A stretch of DNA of 32,000 bases. Origin: an uncultured Clostridia bacterium. GTDB taxonomy: Bacteria; Bacillota; Clostridia; Christensenellales; DTU072. Both the position numbers and the translations under genes were made by a program. This document shows positions 1-7,755 of the stretch, in pieces. Position 1 is the stretch's first letter; each line of letters starts with the position of its first letter. The stretch is from assembly GCA_946621465.1 (NCBI GenBank), contig CAMOOO010000014.1, positions 1 to 32,000 of the forward strand, in the 5' to 3' direction. The notes below the pieces were generated by a model. The model was given only the letters and a program-made list of their open reading frames with translations, did not search any database and was not told the origin of the DNA.

Positions 1-20
1 TCATCGGTAAACCTCCACTG

Positions 21-45
21 AACCACCGGACTATCCGGTGGTTTT
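21..45 (+). terminator. Rho-independent terminator of an upstream plus-strand gene
   Basis: A perfect 10-bp stem (AACCACCGGA / TCCGGTGGTT) with a CTA loop is followed on the plus strand by a short T run. On the minus strand no T run follows, so it most likely ends a plus-strand transcript from outside the window. It faces the lacZ terminator, giving a convergent arrangement. Confidence 0.6.
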
Positions 46-56
46 CGTATACAAAT

Positions 57-90
57 AAAAGGGTGTTGAAACATTTTTCAACACCCTTTT
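57..90 (-). terminator. Terminator of the beta-galactosidase gene
   Basis: A perfect 14-bp stem (57-70 with 77-90) and a 6-nt loop lie about 20 bp past the lacZ stop codon. On the minus strand the stem is followed by TTTTATTTG. Confidence 0.8.
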
Positions 91-110
91 TCTTTTTTAT
101 TTATCCACCG

Positions 111-3100
111 CTATTTTATCGGCGCGATCACGAAGGAATACCTTAGCGGTTTTTTATGCGGAATACGGTATTTCTTTTCGGGGAGCGGACCGCAGCTGTT
201 GCTTCCAAGCCCGCACATAAAGCCGTCGATATTGACATAGGTCGCCTCTTTGTCGCGGTAGTCTATGATATGTTTCCACTCGGCGATATCCTCTTCGGAG
301 TAGTGGTTGAGGTTGAACATAAAAGCGGCGTTATTGCCAGCCATAAACCGGATGCCGACGGTGCCGTTAGTGACTTCCGCCCAGCGGACGTCGCACCTTT
401 CTCCGCCCGTCTGCGGTACGATCATTTTGTTTGCAAAGTCGCCCTGCTTCTCGAATACTGCGATCCGGGTATGCTCTTTCATGTCGGGGTAGTTCTCCAT
501 TTCTCCTCTGCCGTAGTAGCGGACGTTATCGAACGCTTTTTTAAGTTCCAGCGTTTTACCCACTCTGGGCATCAGGAACGGTCTGCCGAAGAAACTGCAC
601 GCGGTGTCAAGTTTTATCTGCCCGTCGCCATATATCGTGTATTCGTCGACGACTTTGGCAATGGGAAGAACGCCGAAGATGCAATAGGAAAACCGTATCA
701 CGCACCTATCCCCGTCCTTTTTTACTTTGGCGCAGGCCCGTCCGACTTTGTACCGGTCGAGGCCTTTTATTTTCCACAGCGTTTTGACGTGCATATCGTT
801 ATCGGTGGGGGCGCGGTAAATTTCCGGATAGATGCCCCTCTTATGTCTGTTTTTTAGCGCGTCGCTAAGGACCTCGACGCCGTTTATAAGATAAGATGAA
901 AGGGTGGCGCGCGCAAGGTCGAAGACGATCTCCACGCCGCTATTAAATTTCGCAGTCAACTTCTTGCCCTTCTTTTGAAAGGTGGCCTTCCCCTCGCCGA
1001 AAACGGGTTCGGGAATAAACTCGTTTAGCGTCACCTGTTCTTCGGCAACCATTCTACCGTCCTTTTCGCGGTATTGGACGTTCAAGAAAGCGTCCGTGTT
1101 CGCAGGATACTCTATTTGTATCACTTCGGACGAGGTAGGTTGTAACGTTAACGGCAGGCGTTTTGTCTCCCCCTCCTGTCCGCCGACGGAAAGGGTACAG
1201 GTTATATCGAGATAGTCGGTAGAGCGGAAACGGTTGACGTTAGTAAATTCCACTTTGCCTTCGCCCAGGTGTCTGGCGCGGACCGGCCTGTAAGCGGTCT
1301 TCATTACGTACGCCGACGTATACGGCTCACGATCGGGTCGGAACATACCGTCGACGCAGAAGCACCCGTCGTGCGTGTACTCGTTGTGATCGCCGCCATA
1401 GGTATAATTGCCGGTGTCTTTGTGATAGACGGAGTGATCGGCCCACTCCCAAACGCAACCGCCCATGTAAATATCGTCGCTCAAAAACAGCTCCACGTAG
1501 TCGCGCATCGCGCCCGGGCCCAGTCCCATTGCATGGCAGTATTCGCACAGGAAATAAGGCTTGTTCCGGCGGCTGTCCGTCCGACGCTCCGCCGCTCTCT
1601 TTTTCATGCTCTCCACGTTGGTATACATCTCCGAAACGACGTCGAAGCCGACGATCTTTTCGCGGCAAGCCCCCTCGTAATGGACGGGGATATCGGTCAC
1701 CGTTTTCAGATAATCATAACAGTACTGCTGACAGTAGATACCGCCCGACTCATTCCCCAGCGACCACATCGCCACGGCGCAACTGTTTCTATCGCGGAAG
1801 AACATCCGTTTCACCCTGTCGAGGTAATGTTCTTTCCATTTGGGGTTTTTACTCAGCCGACTCACGTCATGCGATACGCACGCCCCGTGCGTTTCTATAT
1901 CCGCCTCGTCCACGACGTATAGTCCGTACCTCTGACAAAGTCGTATAAATACCGGATCGGGTGGGTAGTGCGAGGTGCGAACGGCATTGACGTTATACTC
2001 TTTCATCAGCCGTATATCCTTCTCCATGTCCTCCATGCTCATTGCATAACCCTTTTCCGGGTGGGTGTCGTGGTGGTTGACGCCGAAGAACTTAACGTTC
2101 TTTCCGTTGAAATAATAGGTGTCGCCCTTAATCTCTATCCGTCTGAATCCCACCTGCTCTACAAGATACTCCCTATCGTTTAAACCGATAGTTAGGGTAT
2201 ACAAATTCGGAGTTTCGGCAGACCATTCGTCCTTTTTTATTCCATTTATGGAAAACTCCGTTCCATTTCTATCGCATTTCTTTACGTACTCTTTGCCGTC
2301 GAATTCCACGGTGAGGTTTCCGTCTGCCGGGTTGTCGACAAGGACGGTCACCGTCATATCGTAGCTCCCGTCACCGCGATAAGTCGTTTTGATTTCGTAG
2401 TCGGAAATATGCTCTTTCTCCGTTCCGTACAACAAAACGTCGCGGAAGATGCCGCAGCTACGAAACATGTCCTGCGCCTCGAGATAGCTCCCCGTCGAGA
2501 AGCGATGAACGACGGCAACCAGTTCGTTTTCTCCTTTGGTGAGGTATTCGTCCAGTAAAAACTCCGCGGTATTGTGCGCTCCCTCGGAGTAGCCGACGAA
2601 CCGTCCGTTGACGAACAGGTCGAGACAGGGGGTCACACCCAAAAAGGCTATGGTATAGGTTTTATTTACGTCCTCTATAAAAAATTTTTTCCGGTAGACG
2701 CCGACGGAATTATATTGGTCCTTGGTTCGGACGCGTATAAGACGATTATAGCTCTCTTTGTAATTGCCGAGCGGCTCCTCTTCCGGAATGCGCGGCGGAT
2801 CAAAAGAAAACGGATAATTACAATTAATGTACATGGGATCGAGATATCCGGTGTACTGCCACACCGACGGCACGGTAACTTTGTCGAAAAGAACCTTTTC
2901 CGTATCCAATTCCTCTTCTACCGTCTTCGGGTCTTTATAAAATCGGAAATCCCACTCCCCGGAAAGGCAAGTTACCAGGTCCGACCGATAGCGAGCCTCG
3001 GTTGGCCCGTATAAAAGCGCTTTCTCCTTTTGCGAAAACGGAATAAAATAAGCCCGGGCAGGAAGTTTGTTTTTTTCGATGATCTCGAACGTGCAATAAT

Positions 3101-3125
3101 TTCTGTTCTTTACGTGATATATCAT
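111..3125 (-). CDS. lacZ: Beta-galactosidase, glycoside hydrolase family 2 (LacZ type)
   Basis: This 1004-residue protein is the usual size for LacZ-type GH2 enzymes, which hydrolyse terminal beta-galactosides such as lactose. The N-terminal region has the family motif LPARAYFIP (residues 21-29), followed by the sugar-binding, immunoglobulin-like and TIM-barrel domains and a C-terminal small-chain domain. The acid/base glutamate is E459 in SLGNESGG and the nucleophile is E528 in FLCEYCHAMG. Family members normally read CEYAHAMGN, so the second Cys and the Leu replacing Asn are unusual. No signal peptide is visible, so the enzyme should be cytosolic. The ATG at 3125 is the only Met before the conserved region, yet it has no Shine-Dalgarno sequence and lies 9 nt from a good -10 box. 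No permease or regulator is adjacent. The family call is firm; the natural substrate is inferred. Confidence 0.95.
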   Translation of the reverse strand: MIYHVKNRNYCTFEIIEKNKLPARAYFIPFSQKEKALLYGPTEARYRSDLVTCLSGEWDFRFYKDPKTVEEELDTEKVLFDKVTVPSVWQYTGYLDPMYINCNYPFSFDPPRIPEEEPLGNYKESYNRLIRVRTKDQYNSVGVYRKKFFIEDVNKTYTIAFLGVTPCLDLFVNGRFVGYSEGAHNTAEFLLDEYLTKGENELVAVVHRFSTGSYLEAQDMFRSCGIFRDVLLYGTEKEHISDYEIKTTYRGDGSYDMTVTVLVDNPADGNLTVEFDGKEYVKKCDRNGTEFSINGIKKDEWSAETPNLYTLTIGLNDREYLVEQVGFRRIEIKGDTYYFNGKNVKFFGVNHHDTHPEKGYAMSMEDMEKDIRLMKEYNVNAVRTSHYPPDPVFIRLCQRYGLYVVDEADIETHGACVSHDVSRLSKNPKWKEHYLDRVKRMFFRDRNSCAVAMWSLGNESGGIYCQQYCYDYLKTVTDIPVHYEGACREKIVGFDVVSEMYTNVESMKKRAAERRTDSRRNKPYFLCEYCHAMGLGPGAMRDYVELFLSDDIYMGGCVWEWADHSVYHKDTGNYTYGGDHNEYTHDGCFCVDGMFRPDREPYTSAYVMKTAYRPVRARHLGEGKVEFTNVNRFRSTDYLDITCTLSVGGQEGETKRLPLTLQPTSSEVIQIEYPANTDAFLNVQYREKDGRMVAEEQVTLNEFIPEPVFGEGKATFQKKGKKLTAKFNSGVEIVFDLARATLSSYLINGVEVLSDALKNRHKRGIYPEIYRAPTDNDMHVKTLWKIKGLDRYKVGRACAKVKKDGDRCVIRFSYCIFGVLPIAKVVDEYTIYGDGQIKLDTACSFFGRPFLMPRVGKTLELKKAFDNVRYYGRGEMENYPDMKEHTRIAVFEKQGDFANKMIVPQTGGERCDVRWAEVTNGTVGIRFMAGNNAAFMFNLNHYSEEDIAEWKHIIDYRDKEATYVNIDGFMCGLGSNSCGPLPEKKYRIPHKKPLRYSFVIAPIK

Positions 3126-3134
3126 AGTAGTAAT

Positions 3135-3163
3135 ACTATACTATATTTTTCCCGTTGCGTCAA
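3135..3163 (-). promoter_or_regulatory. lacZ promoter giving a leaderless or near-leaderless mRNA
   Basis: On the minus strand TTGACG (3158-3163) is separated by exactly 17 bp from TATAGT (3135-3140). Only 9 nt separate the -10 box from the lacZ ATG (3123-3125), so the transcript should begin about 2-4 nt before the start codon. Confidence 0.6.
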
Positions 3164-3181
3164 TACCGGCATAGCCGCCTG

Positions 3182-3201
3182 CGCCCCTCTGCAAGGGGGC
3201 G
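3182..3201. other. Short G/C-rich hairpin upstream of lacZ
   Basis: CGCCCC (3182-3187) pairs with GGGGCG (3196-3201) in the gap between lacZ and the ABC transporter terminator. No T run follows on either strand. Function is unknown. Confidence 0.35.
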
Positions 3202-3226
3202 TAAACAGGTTTATTGGCTTAAAAAA

Positions 3227-3261
3227 CGAGGGAGACGGCTTTTAAAAAAAGTCTTCCCTCG
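3227..3261 (-). terminator. Terminator of the ABC transporter gene
   Basis: The arms 3227-3236 and 3251-3261 form a 10-bp stem with one bulge. On the minus strand TTTTTT follows directly. It lies 9 bp past the transporter stop codon. Confidence 0.8.
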
Positions 3262-3269
3262 CAAAAAAC

Positions 3270-6134
3270 TTATTTCTTTATCGCGTCGACCGGTCTTTGA
3301 CGGGAAATGCGGAAGGTGGGCAAAAAGCTGGCGATAAGAGCGACGGCGACCGCCACCCCGAATATCAGTCCCACCTGGCGCAGTCCGAAATTAAGGATGC
3401 TGATGGAGATGTGGTATTCGCTCCGGAAGCTACTGCCTATAACGGCGGTGATAACGCCGGTAGCGATGGTACTAAGGACGAAGTTAATTAGAGCTATAAT
3501 GACGCTTTCTATTGCGAAAATGCCGTAGACGTCCGACCCTCTTGCGCCGACGGCGCGGAGAATACCGATTTCTCTACGCTTATAGACGATACTGGTGGAG
3601 ATAAAGTTGGTCAGCATCAATGCGGCGAAAACGGCAAAGCCGATACCGACGTAAAGGAAGACTTCCGAAAGAGATTCCACAACGCCGTTGAGCATGGATA
3701 CGGTGGTAATAACGCCGTTCTCCATGGCGTATTCCACGTCGTTTTCCGGATCGGCATAGTGGAGCCGAATGAGGTTTTTCCACTGTTCTTTGGTCGGTCT
3801 CTCGCTGATAACGAATAGATATTTTCTGTCTTCGGTGCCGCGAATAAAGTCCTCTGTCTCCGGCGAAAGGACGACCTTCATATCGTTCATTTCGTCAAAG
3901 GGATCTATAAAGAACCCGACGACGGTCGCCGTTCCGTTCTTATATTCATTATCGACGTATAAACTCATATACAGCCCGGACAAGACGTCCGAGTAGGAGC
4001 GGAGATAGGGTAAAACGCGCTGCTCGGCGTACTCGGCAAATTCTTCGTCGGTGACGATCGTCACTCCGTTTTCGTGATACCCTTCTACGTCGAGTTCTTC
4101 CGTCTCGTACCTTTTTACGTTGACATACCGATAAATATCATCGATCATTTCCGATACGTTTTCATCCGCCCTACCGTAAACGTTCCAACTGAAACTATTG
4201 ATTGCGTTAAGTGCGGCGGTGAAACTCACCATCGTTTCTCCCTCGCTAAGCGACGTTTTGGTGCCGTCGTAAAACCATACGTTTCCACGTTGGACTGCGT
4301 CCGAAAAGGAAATGTAGTCGTAAAAATTAAGATAGGTCTCTTCCGACGACAGACTGATTTGAAGGTATCTCGATTCGTTTTCTTTCAGCTCCTGCCACAG
4401 ATCGCTCCCGACGAACATCATGCCGTGGTAGCCGTATCCTACGTCGCTCGCCTTTTCCTGTTGCAAGAAAAAGTCGGTCACGTCCATCGCCGTATCCTCG
4501 TTCGTGTTCAGCGATGAATACTTATTATCGTTAAATTCGGTATCTATGATTGCCGTGATCCTAAGCACCCTTTCGCCGTACTCCAGCGCCGGGCCCTGCG
4601 CCAAAAACTGCCTTTGCGTACCGATCTCTTCCGGCTTGATCTCTTTATCCCCTTTGCGGTAGCCGTAGGCGGCAAAAGCGTCGAAGAAGTGTTTGCTTAT
4701 TGCGATTTGATCGCTCCCCGTAGGCAGCGTCCCTTCATATAAAAAGCCCAGCTTTTTTAGCCGCGCTTCATTTATTTCGACAGCTCCGCCGAATTCGGAA
4801 GAGTAATAATAATTCCCCCTGTCCGTCTTCTGAAAATATCCGCTGATACCGCTGACGGGCGAAGAAAGAACGGGATAAAATTCCATTCCCGTTTTTTGAC
4901 TGAACGCCTCCACGTCCCCATCACTGAACCGCGTTTGCGCGTAGTATTCGTACGTATATTTGCCGTCGCCTTCCGTCTTTTTGATTGATTTAGTAAACGC
5001 CGCCGCGGTAAGCCCGCTCTCCTCAATGGACTTTTCCGTAGCTTTTATTTTATTGTACGCCGCCATCGTATCGGTCAAGCCGAACATGGTAAAAGCGACT
5101 ACCGAAAGAAGAATGGTGACGATCAGTCGTATGGGTTTGTTCTTAAGTCCGCTCGCCCCGATGACGATTTTATTTTTCAGCGGAAGGCGGCTTTTTATCA
5201 AACGGAATTTGGTATCGCCGCTTTTTATAACGCTTTCGTCCGTCCGGCGGAAACTTTCCTTTTGTCCATCGTCGCCGATCCTTGCGAACCGTTTAAGGTC
5301 GCCGTTGGTCTTATCGTCGGCAGACAGAAGAACGTCGCTTCTTTGCAGGTAGTCGTTAATCAGAGCAACGTCCCGTTCGGTGAGGACGTATCCTTTCTTT
5401 ATGGAAATGACCTTTTCGTCGGTGACTTTCAGCCCCTCGGAGTACTCCATCGCCGAGGCGGTGTACTTTTCGATGTCGCTGATAACCTTGCCGTCTTTTA
5501 ACTCGATAACGCGGTCTCCGTACATCTCGGCAAAGTCGCGGTCATGGGTGATGGTGATGACCAGTTTGTCCTTCGATAGCCTCTTTAACGTGTCGAACAC
5601 CTGTAATCCCGTTTTACTGTCCAACGCCCCCGTCGGTTCGTCCGCCATAATGATTTCCGGATTTTTTACCAAAGCTCTGGCGATCGCCACGCGCTGTTTT
5701 TGTCCGCCGGAAAGTTCGGACGGCTTTCTGCCGCCGTATCCGTCCAGGTCCACTTCTTTTAAAATCTCGTTTATCCTCTCCGACGTCGCTTTCTGCCCCT
5801 GCAACTGCAACGCAATGGCGATATTCTGCGCCACGTTAAAGTCGTTGAGGATGTTGTATTCCTGAAAGATAAAACCGAGATAGGTGTTCCTGTAGCTGTC
5901 GAATTCGCTCTGTGAAAAATCCTTACTGGACTTTCCCTTTATGATGATCTCTCCGCTGTCGTATTTGTCCAGTCCTCCAAGTAAATTCAGGAGGGTGGAC
6001 TTTCCGCTCCCCGATTTACCTAAGATAAACACCATGCCCTTTTCGGGGAATTTAAGGCTGATTCCATCCACCGCGCGGACGACCTTTCCCTTTTTCGGGC
6101 GGTATTCTTTGACCAGATTTTTTACTTCTAACAT
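3270..6134 (-). CDS. Fused ABC transporter: N-terminal ATPase plus FtsX/MacB-type permease
   Basis: The 954-residue protein joins an ABC ATPase (about 1-225) to a permease. Visible motifs are Walker A GKSGSGKST (39-47), signature LSGGQ (141-145), Walker B IIMADE (161-166) and H-loop His197, so the ATPase should be active. A first membrane helix (about 335-355) is followed by an outside domain of about 470 residues and then three helices (about 825-848, 868-895, 918-940) with the FtsX-like YKRREIGILRAVGA linker. This is the type VII layout (MacB, LolCDE, BceAB), whose members use ATP for mechanical work on outside substrates such as peptides or lipoproteins. An AGGAG sits 9 nt before the ATG. 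No sensor kinase, response regulator or partner permease is adjacent, so the substrate cannot be inferred. Confidence 0.9.
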   Translation of the reverse strand: MLEVKNLVKEYRPKKGKVVRAVDGISLKFPEKGMVFILGKSGSGKSTLLNLLGGLDKYDSGEIIIKGKSSKDFSQSEFDSYRNTYLGFIFQEYNILNDFNVAQNIAIALQLQGQKATSERINEILKEVDLDGYGGRKPSELSGGQKQRVAIARALVKNPEIIMADEPTGALDSKTGLQVFDTLKRLSKDKLVITITHDRDFAEMYGDRVIELKDGKVISDIEKYTASAMEYSEGLKVTDEKVISIKKGYVLTERDVALINDYLQRSDVLLSADDKTNGDLKRFARIGDDGQKESFRRTDESVIKSGDTKFRLIKSRLPLKNKIVIGASGLKNKPIRLIVTILLSVVAFTMFGLTDTMAAYNKIKATEKSIEESGLTAAAFTKSIKKTEGDGKYTYEYYAQTRFSDGDVEAFSQKTGMEFYPVLSSPVSGISGYFQKTDRGNYYYSSEFGGAVEINEARLKKLGFLYEGTLPTGSDQIAISKHFFDAFAAYGYRKGDKEIKPEEIGTQRQFLAQGPALEYGERVLRITAIIDTEFNDNKYSSLNTNEDTAMDVTDFFLQQEKASDVGYGYHGMMFVGSDLWQELKENESRYLQISLSSEETYLNFYDYISFSDAVQRGNVWFYDGTKTSLSEGETMVSFTAALNAINSFSWNVYGRADENVSEMIDDIYRYVNVKRYETEELDVEGYHENGVTIVTDEEFAEYAEQRVLPYLRSYSDVLSGLYMSLYVDNEYKNGTATVVGFFIDPFDEMNDMKVVLSPETEDFIRGTEDRKYLFVISERPTKEQWKNLIRLHYADPENDVEYAMENGVITTVSMLNGVVESLSEVFLYVGIGFAVFAALMLTNFISTSIVYKRREIGILRAVGARGSDVYGIFAIESVIIALINFVLSTIATGVITAVIGSSFRSEYHISISILNFGLRQVGLIFGVAVAVALIASFLPTFRISRQRPVDAIKK

Positions 6135-6167
6135 AATCGACTCTCCTGCCGTCTTTTATCTGTAAAT

Positions 6168-6173
6168 ATTATA
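6168..6173 (-). promoter_or_regulatory. Possible -10 box of the ABC transporter gene
   Basis: TATAAT on the minus strand lies 33 bp upstream of the start codon. No convincing -35 box sits at 16-18 bp, so this is a weak call. Confidence 0.35.
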
Positions 6174-6227
6174 TCTTATTTAGCGAGAATTAGTCTTAAA
6201 TTTTCACCTTCTTTTTTATAAAAGAAA

Positions 6228-6257
6228 GGTCGCCCCTCCGGAAACGGAGTGGCGACC
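6228..6257 (-). terminator. Terminator of the Hsp20 gene
   Basis: A 13-bp stem (6228-6240 with 6245-6257, one mismatch) with a 4-nt loop is followed on the minus strand by TTTCTTTTAT. It lies about 30 bp past the hsp20 stop. Confidence 0.8.
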
Positions 6258-6288
6258 AAACGAGGTTGAAGGAATATATGGGTTAGTA

Positions 6289-6678
6289 TTATTCGATGGT
6301 AATAGCGTGGGTCTCCGGTTTTTGGGGAGCCTCTTTCGGGATAGAGAGGGTCAGAACGCCGTTCTCGTATTTGGCTTTTATCAACGTCTGATCGATCTCG
6401 CCGACATAGAAAGTCCTCTCGCATTCGCAATTCCTTTCTCTCTTCAAAAACCCGTCCTTTTCCTCTCTCTGCGCTTTTACGGTAACGTAACCGTCCTCAT
6501 AGGATACCGAAATCTCCTCTTTCTTAAATCCGGGTACTTCGATATCGAACAGGTACTCCGTCTCCCCTTCGCGTACGTCGGTACGCATCAGGTCCTTTGT
6601 CGACGCCGGAAAGAACGGGCGGAAAAATCCGTCGAAAAAGTCGTTATCGTTGTTGTGTTTGATGATATAGTTTCTCAT
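6289..6678 (-). CDS. Small heat shock protein, Hsp20/alpha-crystallin family
   Basis: The 129-residue protein is an ATP-independent holdase chaperone that binds unfolding proteins under heat stress. The alpha-crystallin domain spans about 35-115 and includes the family signature YENGVLTLSIPK (104-115). The C-terminal tail carries the I-x-I docking motif (ITI, 126-128) that links subunits into oligomers. Two Cys residues in NCECERTF (83-90) fall where most relatives have Gly or Ser, which might add redox sensitivity, though that is only a guess. AAGGAG lies 9 nt before the start. The gene is monocistronic, with its own promoter, a CIRCE-like operator and a terminator. Confidence 0.95.
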   Translation of the reverse strand: MRNYIIKHNNDNDFFDGFFRPFFPASTKDLMRTDVREGETEYLFDIEVPGFKKEEISVSYEDGYVTVKAQREEKDGFLKRERNCECERTFYVGEIDQTLIKAKYENGVLTLSIPKEAPQKPETHAITIE

Positions 6679-6734
6679 AATTCATGTCTCCTTTTTGTAT
6701 GATTTTTTGTCTTAGCAATCAAGTGTCATCTTTG

Positions 6735-6761
6735 TTAGCACTCATTGCCTTTGACTGCTAA
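6735..6761 (-). promoter_or_regulatory. CIRCE-like HrcA operator upstream of hsp20
   Basis: TTAGCACTC (6735-6743), a 9-bp spacer and GACTGCTAA (6753-6761) match the CIRCE consensus TTAGCACTC-N9-GAGTGCTAA except for one base in the right half. It begins 1 bp after the -10 box, so bound HrcA would cover the transcription start. The same GACTGCTAA half-site occurs at htpG. Confidence 0.9.
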
Positions 6762-6762
6762 T

Positions 6763-6791
6763 ATCATATCACGCTCTATATTGTTTGTCAA
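6763..6791 (-). promoter_or_regulatory. hsp20 promoter
   Basis: Minus-strand TTGACA (6786-6791), a 17-bp spacer and TATGAT (6763-6768) form a near-consensus vegetative promoter ending directly against the CIRCE-like operator. Confidence 0.8.
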
Positions 6792-6845
6792 TAGTTTGTG
6801 AATAAAATTTATGATTATTTTAATAATTTTTTTCCATAAATAAAA

Positions 6846-6868
6846 GAAACTCTCTTTATGAGAGTTTC
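6846..6868 (-). terminator. Terminator of the sulfur/Fe-S operon, after rrf2
   Basis: A perfect 9-bp stem GAAACTCTC / GAGAGTTTC with a 5-nt loop lies 27 bp past the rrf2 stop. On the minus strand it is followed by TTTTATTTAT. A plus-strand T run also follows, so it may work in both directions. Confidence 0.8.
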
Positions 6869-6895
6869 CGTTTTTCTTTCGTGCGTGATTATGTG

Positions 6896-7297
6896 TTATT
6901 TCATCAGATCGGCGAGGGTGACGCCGTCAAAAAAGTCGTTTATCATGTCGTTGAGTTTTTTCCACATGGGCAGAGTCTTGCATTTTTCTTTGCGAGCGCA
7001 AGGCACTGCGCCTTCTTCCAGACAGGCGATCGGCGCGAGGTCTCCTTCGGTGATGCGTAGTATCTCCCCCACTTTATATTCTTCCGGCGTGCGATTGAGG
7101 CGATAGCCGCCCCCTTTGCCGTGCAGGCCGTCCACTACCTTGGCTTTGGACAGATCTGTCATAATACTCTCTAAGTACTTCTGCGATACTTCCTGACGGG
7201 TAACGATGTCTTTCAGCGGAATAAACTCTCCGTCGTTATGCTCCGCCAGGTCCACCATTACGCGCAATGCGTATCTTCCCCTTGTTGAAATTTTCAT
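6896..7297 (-). CDS. Rrf2 family transcriptional regulator, IscR-like
   Basis: The 133-residue protein has the Rrf2 winged helix at the N terminus, opening MKISTRGRYALRVMVDLA, with the wing motif GKGGGYRL (60-67). Three Cys residues (C92, C100, C106) closely match the C92/C98/C104 trio that holds the [2Fe-2S] cluster in Escherichia coli IscR. CymR-type cysteine regulators lack this trio, so a cluster-binding sensor is likely. The gene starts 18 bp after iscU with a GGGGAG ribosome binding site and is the last gene of the operon. A perfect palindrome at the metY start is a plausible target, which would make the circuit autoregulatory. That link is inferred from position only. Confidence 0.92.
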   Translation of the reverse strand: MKISTRGRYALRVMVDLAEHNDGEFIPLKDIVTRQEVSQKYLESIMTDLSKAKVVDGLHGKGGGYRLNRTPEEYKVGEILRITEGDLAPIACLEEGAVPCARKEKCKTLPMWKKLNDMINDFFDGVTLADLMK

Positions 7298-7315
7298 TGC
7301 TCCCCCTGCGCCCTT

Positions 7316-7741
7316 TTATTCGTGACAGCAGACCGCTTTTTTAGCAAAAAGCTCTTTGTCGTACGCAATCCCGTTCTTTTCATAATAATCGACGAGCGCG
7401 CTTTTTATCGCCTCCTCCGCCAAAACGGAACAGTGCAGCTTATGCGCCGGCAGTCCGTCCAATGCTTCGGCGACCGCTTGATTGGTCAGCGTCAGTGCTT
7501 CCGAGATTGGTTTGCCTTTAATAAGTTCCGTTGCCATAGAGGACGACGCTATCGCGCTCGCACACCCGAAGGTCTCGAACTTAACGTCCACGATGATGTC
7601 GTTTTCGATCTTGAGATACATTTTCATGATATCTCCGCACTTCGTGTTGCCCACTTCGCCGATGCCGTCGGCATCCTCGATCACACCCAGATTCCGCGGA
7701 TTGCGGAAATGATCCATTACTTTTTCACTGTAAAGCGCCAT
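7316..7741 (-). CDS. iscU: Fe-S cluster scaffold protein IscU/NifU-like
   Basis: IscU-type scaffolds receive sulfur from the cysteine desulfurase, assemble [2Fe-2S] clusters and pass them to client proteins. Starting at the ATG at 7741 gives 141 residues opening MALYSEKVMDHFRNPRN, the standard family start; a longer reading frame upstream overlaps nifS and has no family support. The three cluster ligands are C35 (KCGD), C60 (FGCASAIASSS) and C104 (LHCSVLAEEAI), and the Asp after C35 is kept. An extra CC pair lies near the C terminus (KAVCCHE). The start is 14 bp after the nifS stop. No hscA, hscB or ferredoxin gene is nearby. Confidence 0.95.
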   Translation of the reverse strand: MALYSEKVMDHFRNPRNLGVIEDADGIGEVGNTKCGDIMKMYLKIENDIIVDVKFETFGCASAIASSSMATELIKGKPISEALTLTNQAVAEALDGLPAHKLHCSVLAEEAIKSALVDYYEKNGIAYDKELFAKKAVCCHE

Positions 7742-7755
7742 TTTTATCCTTCCTT

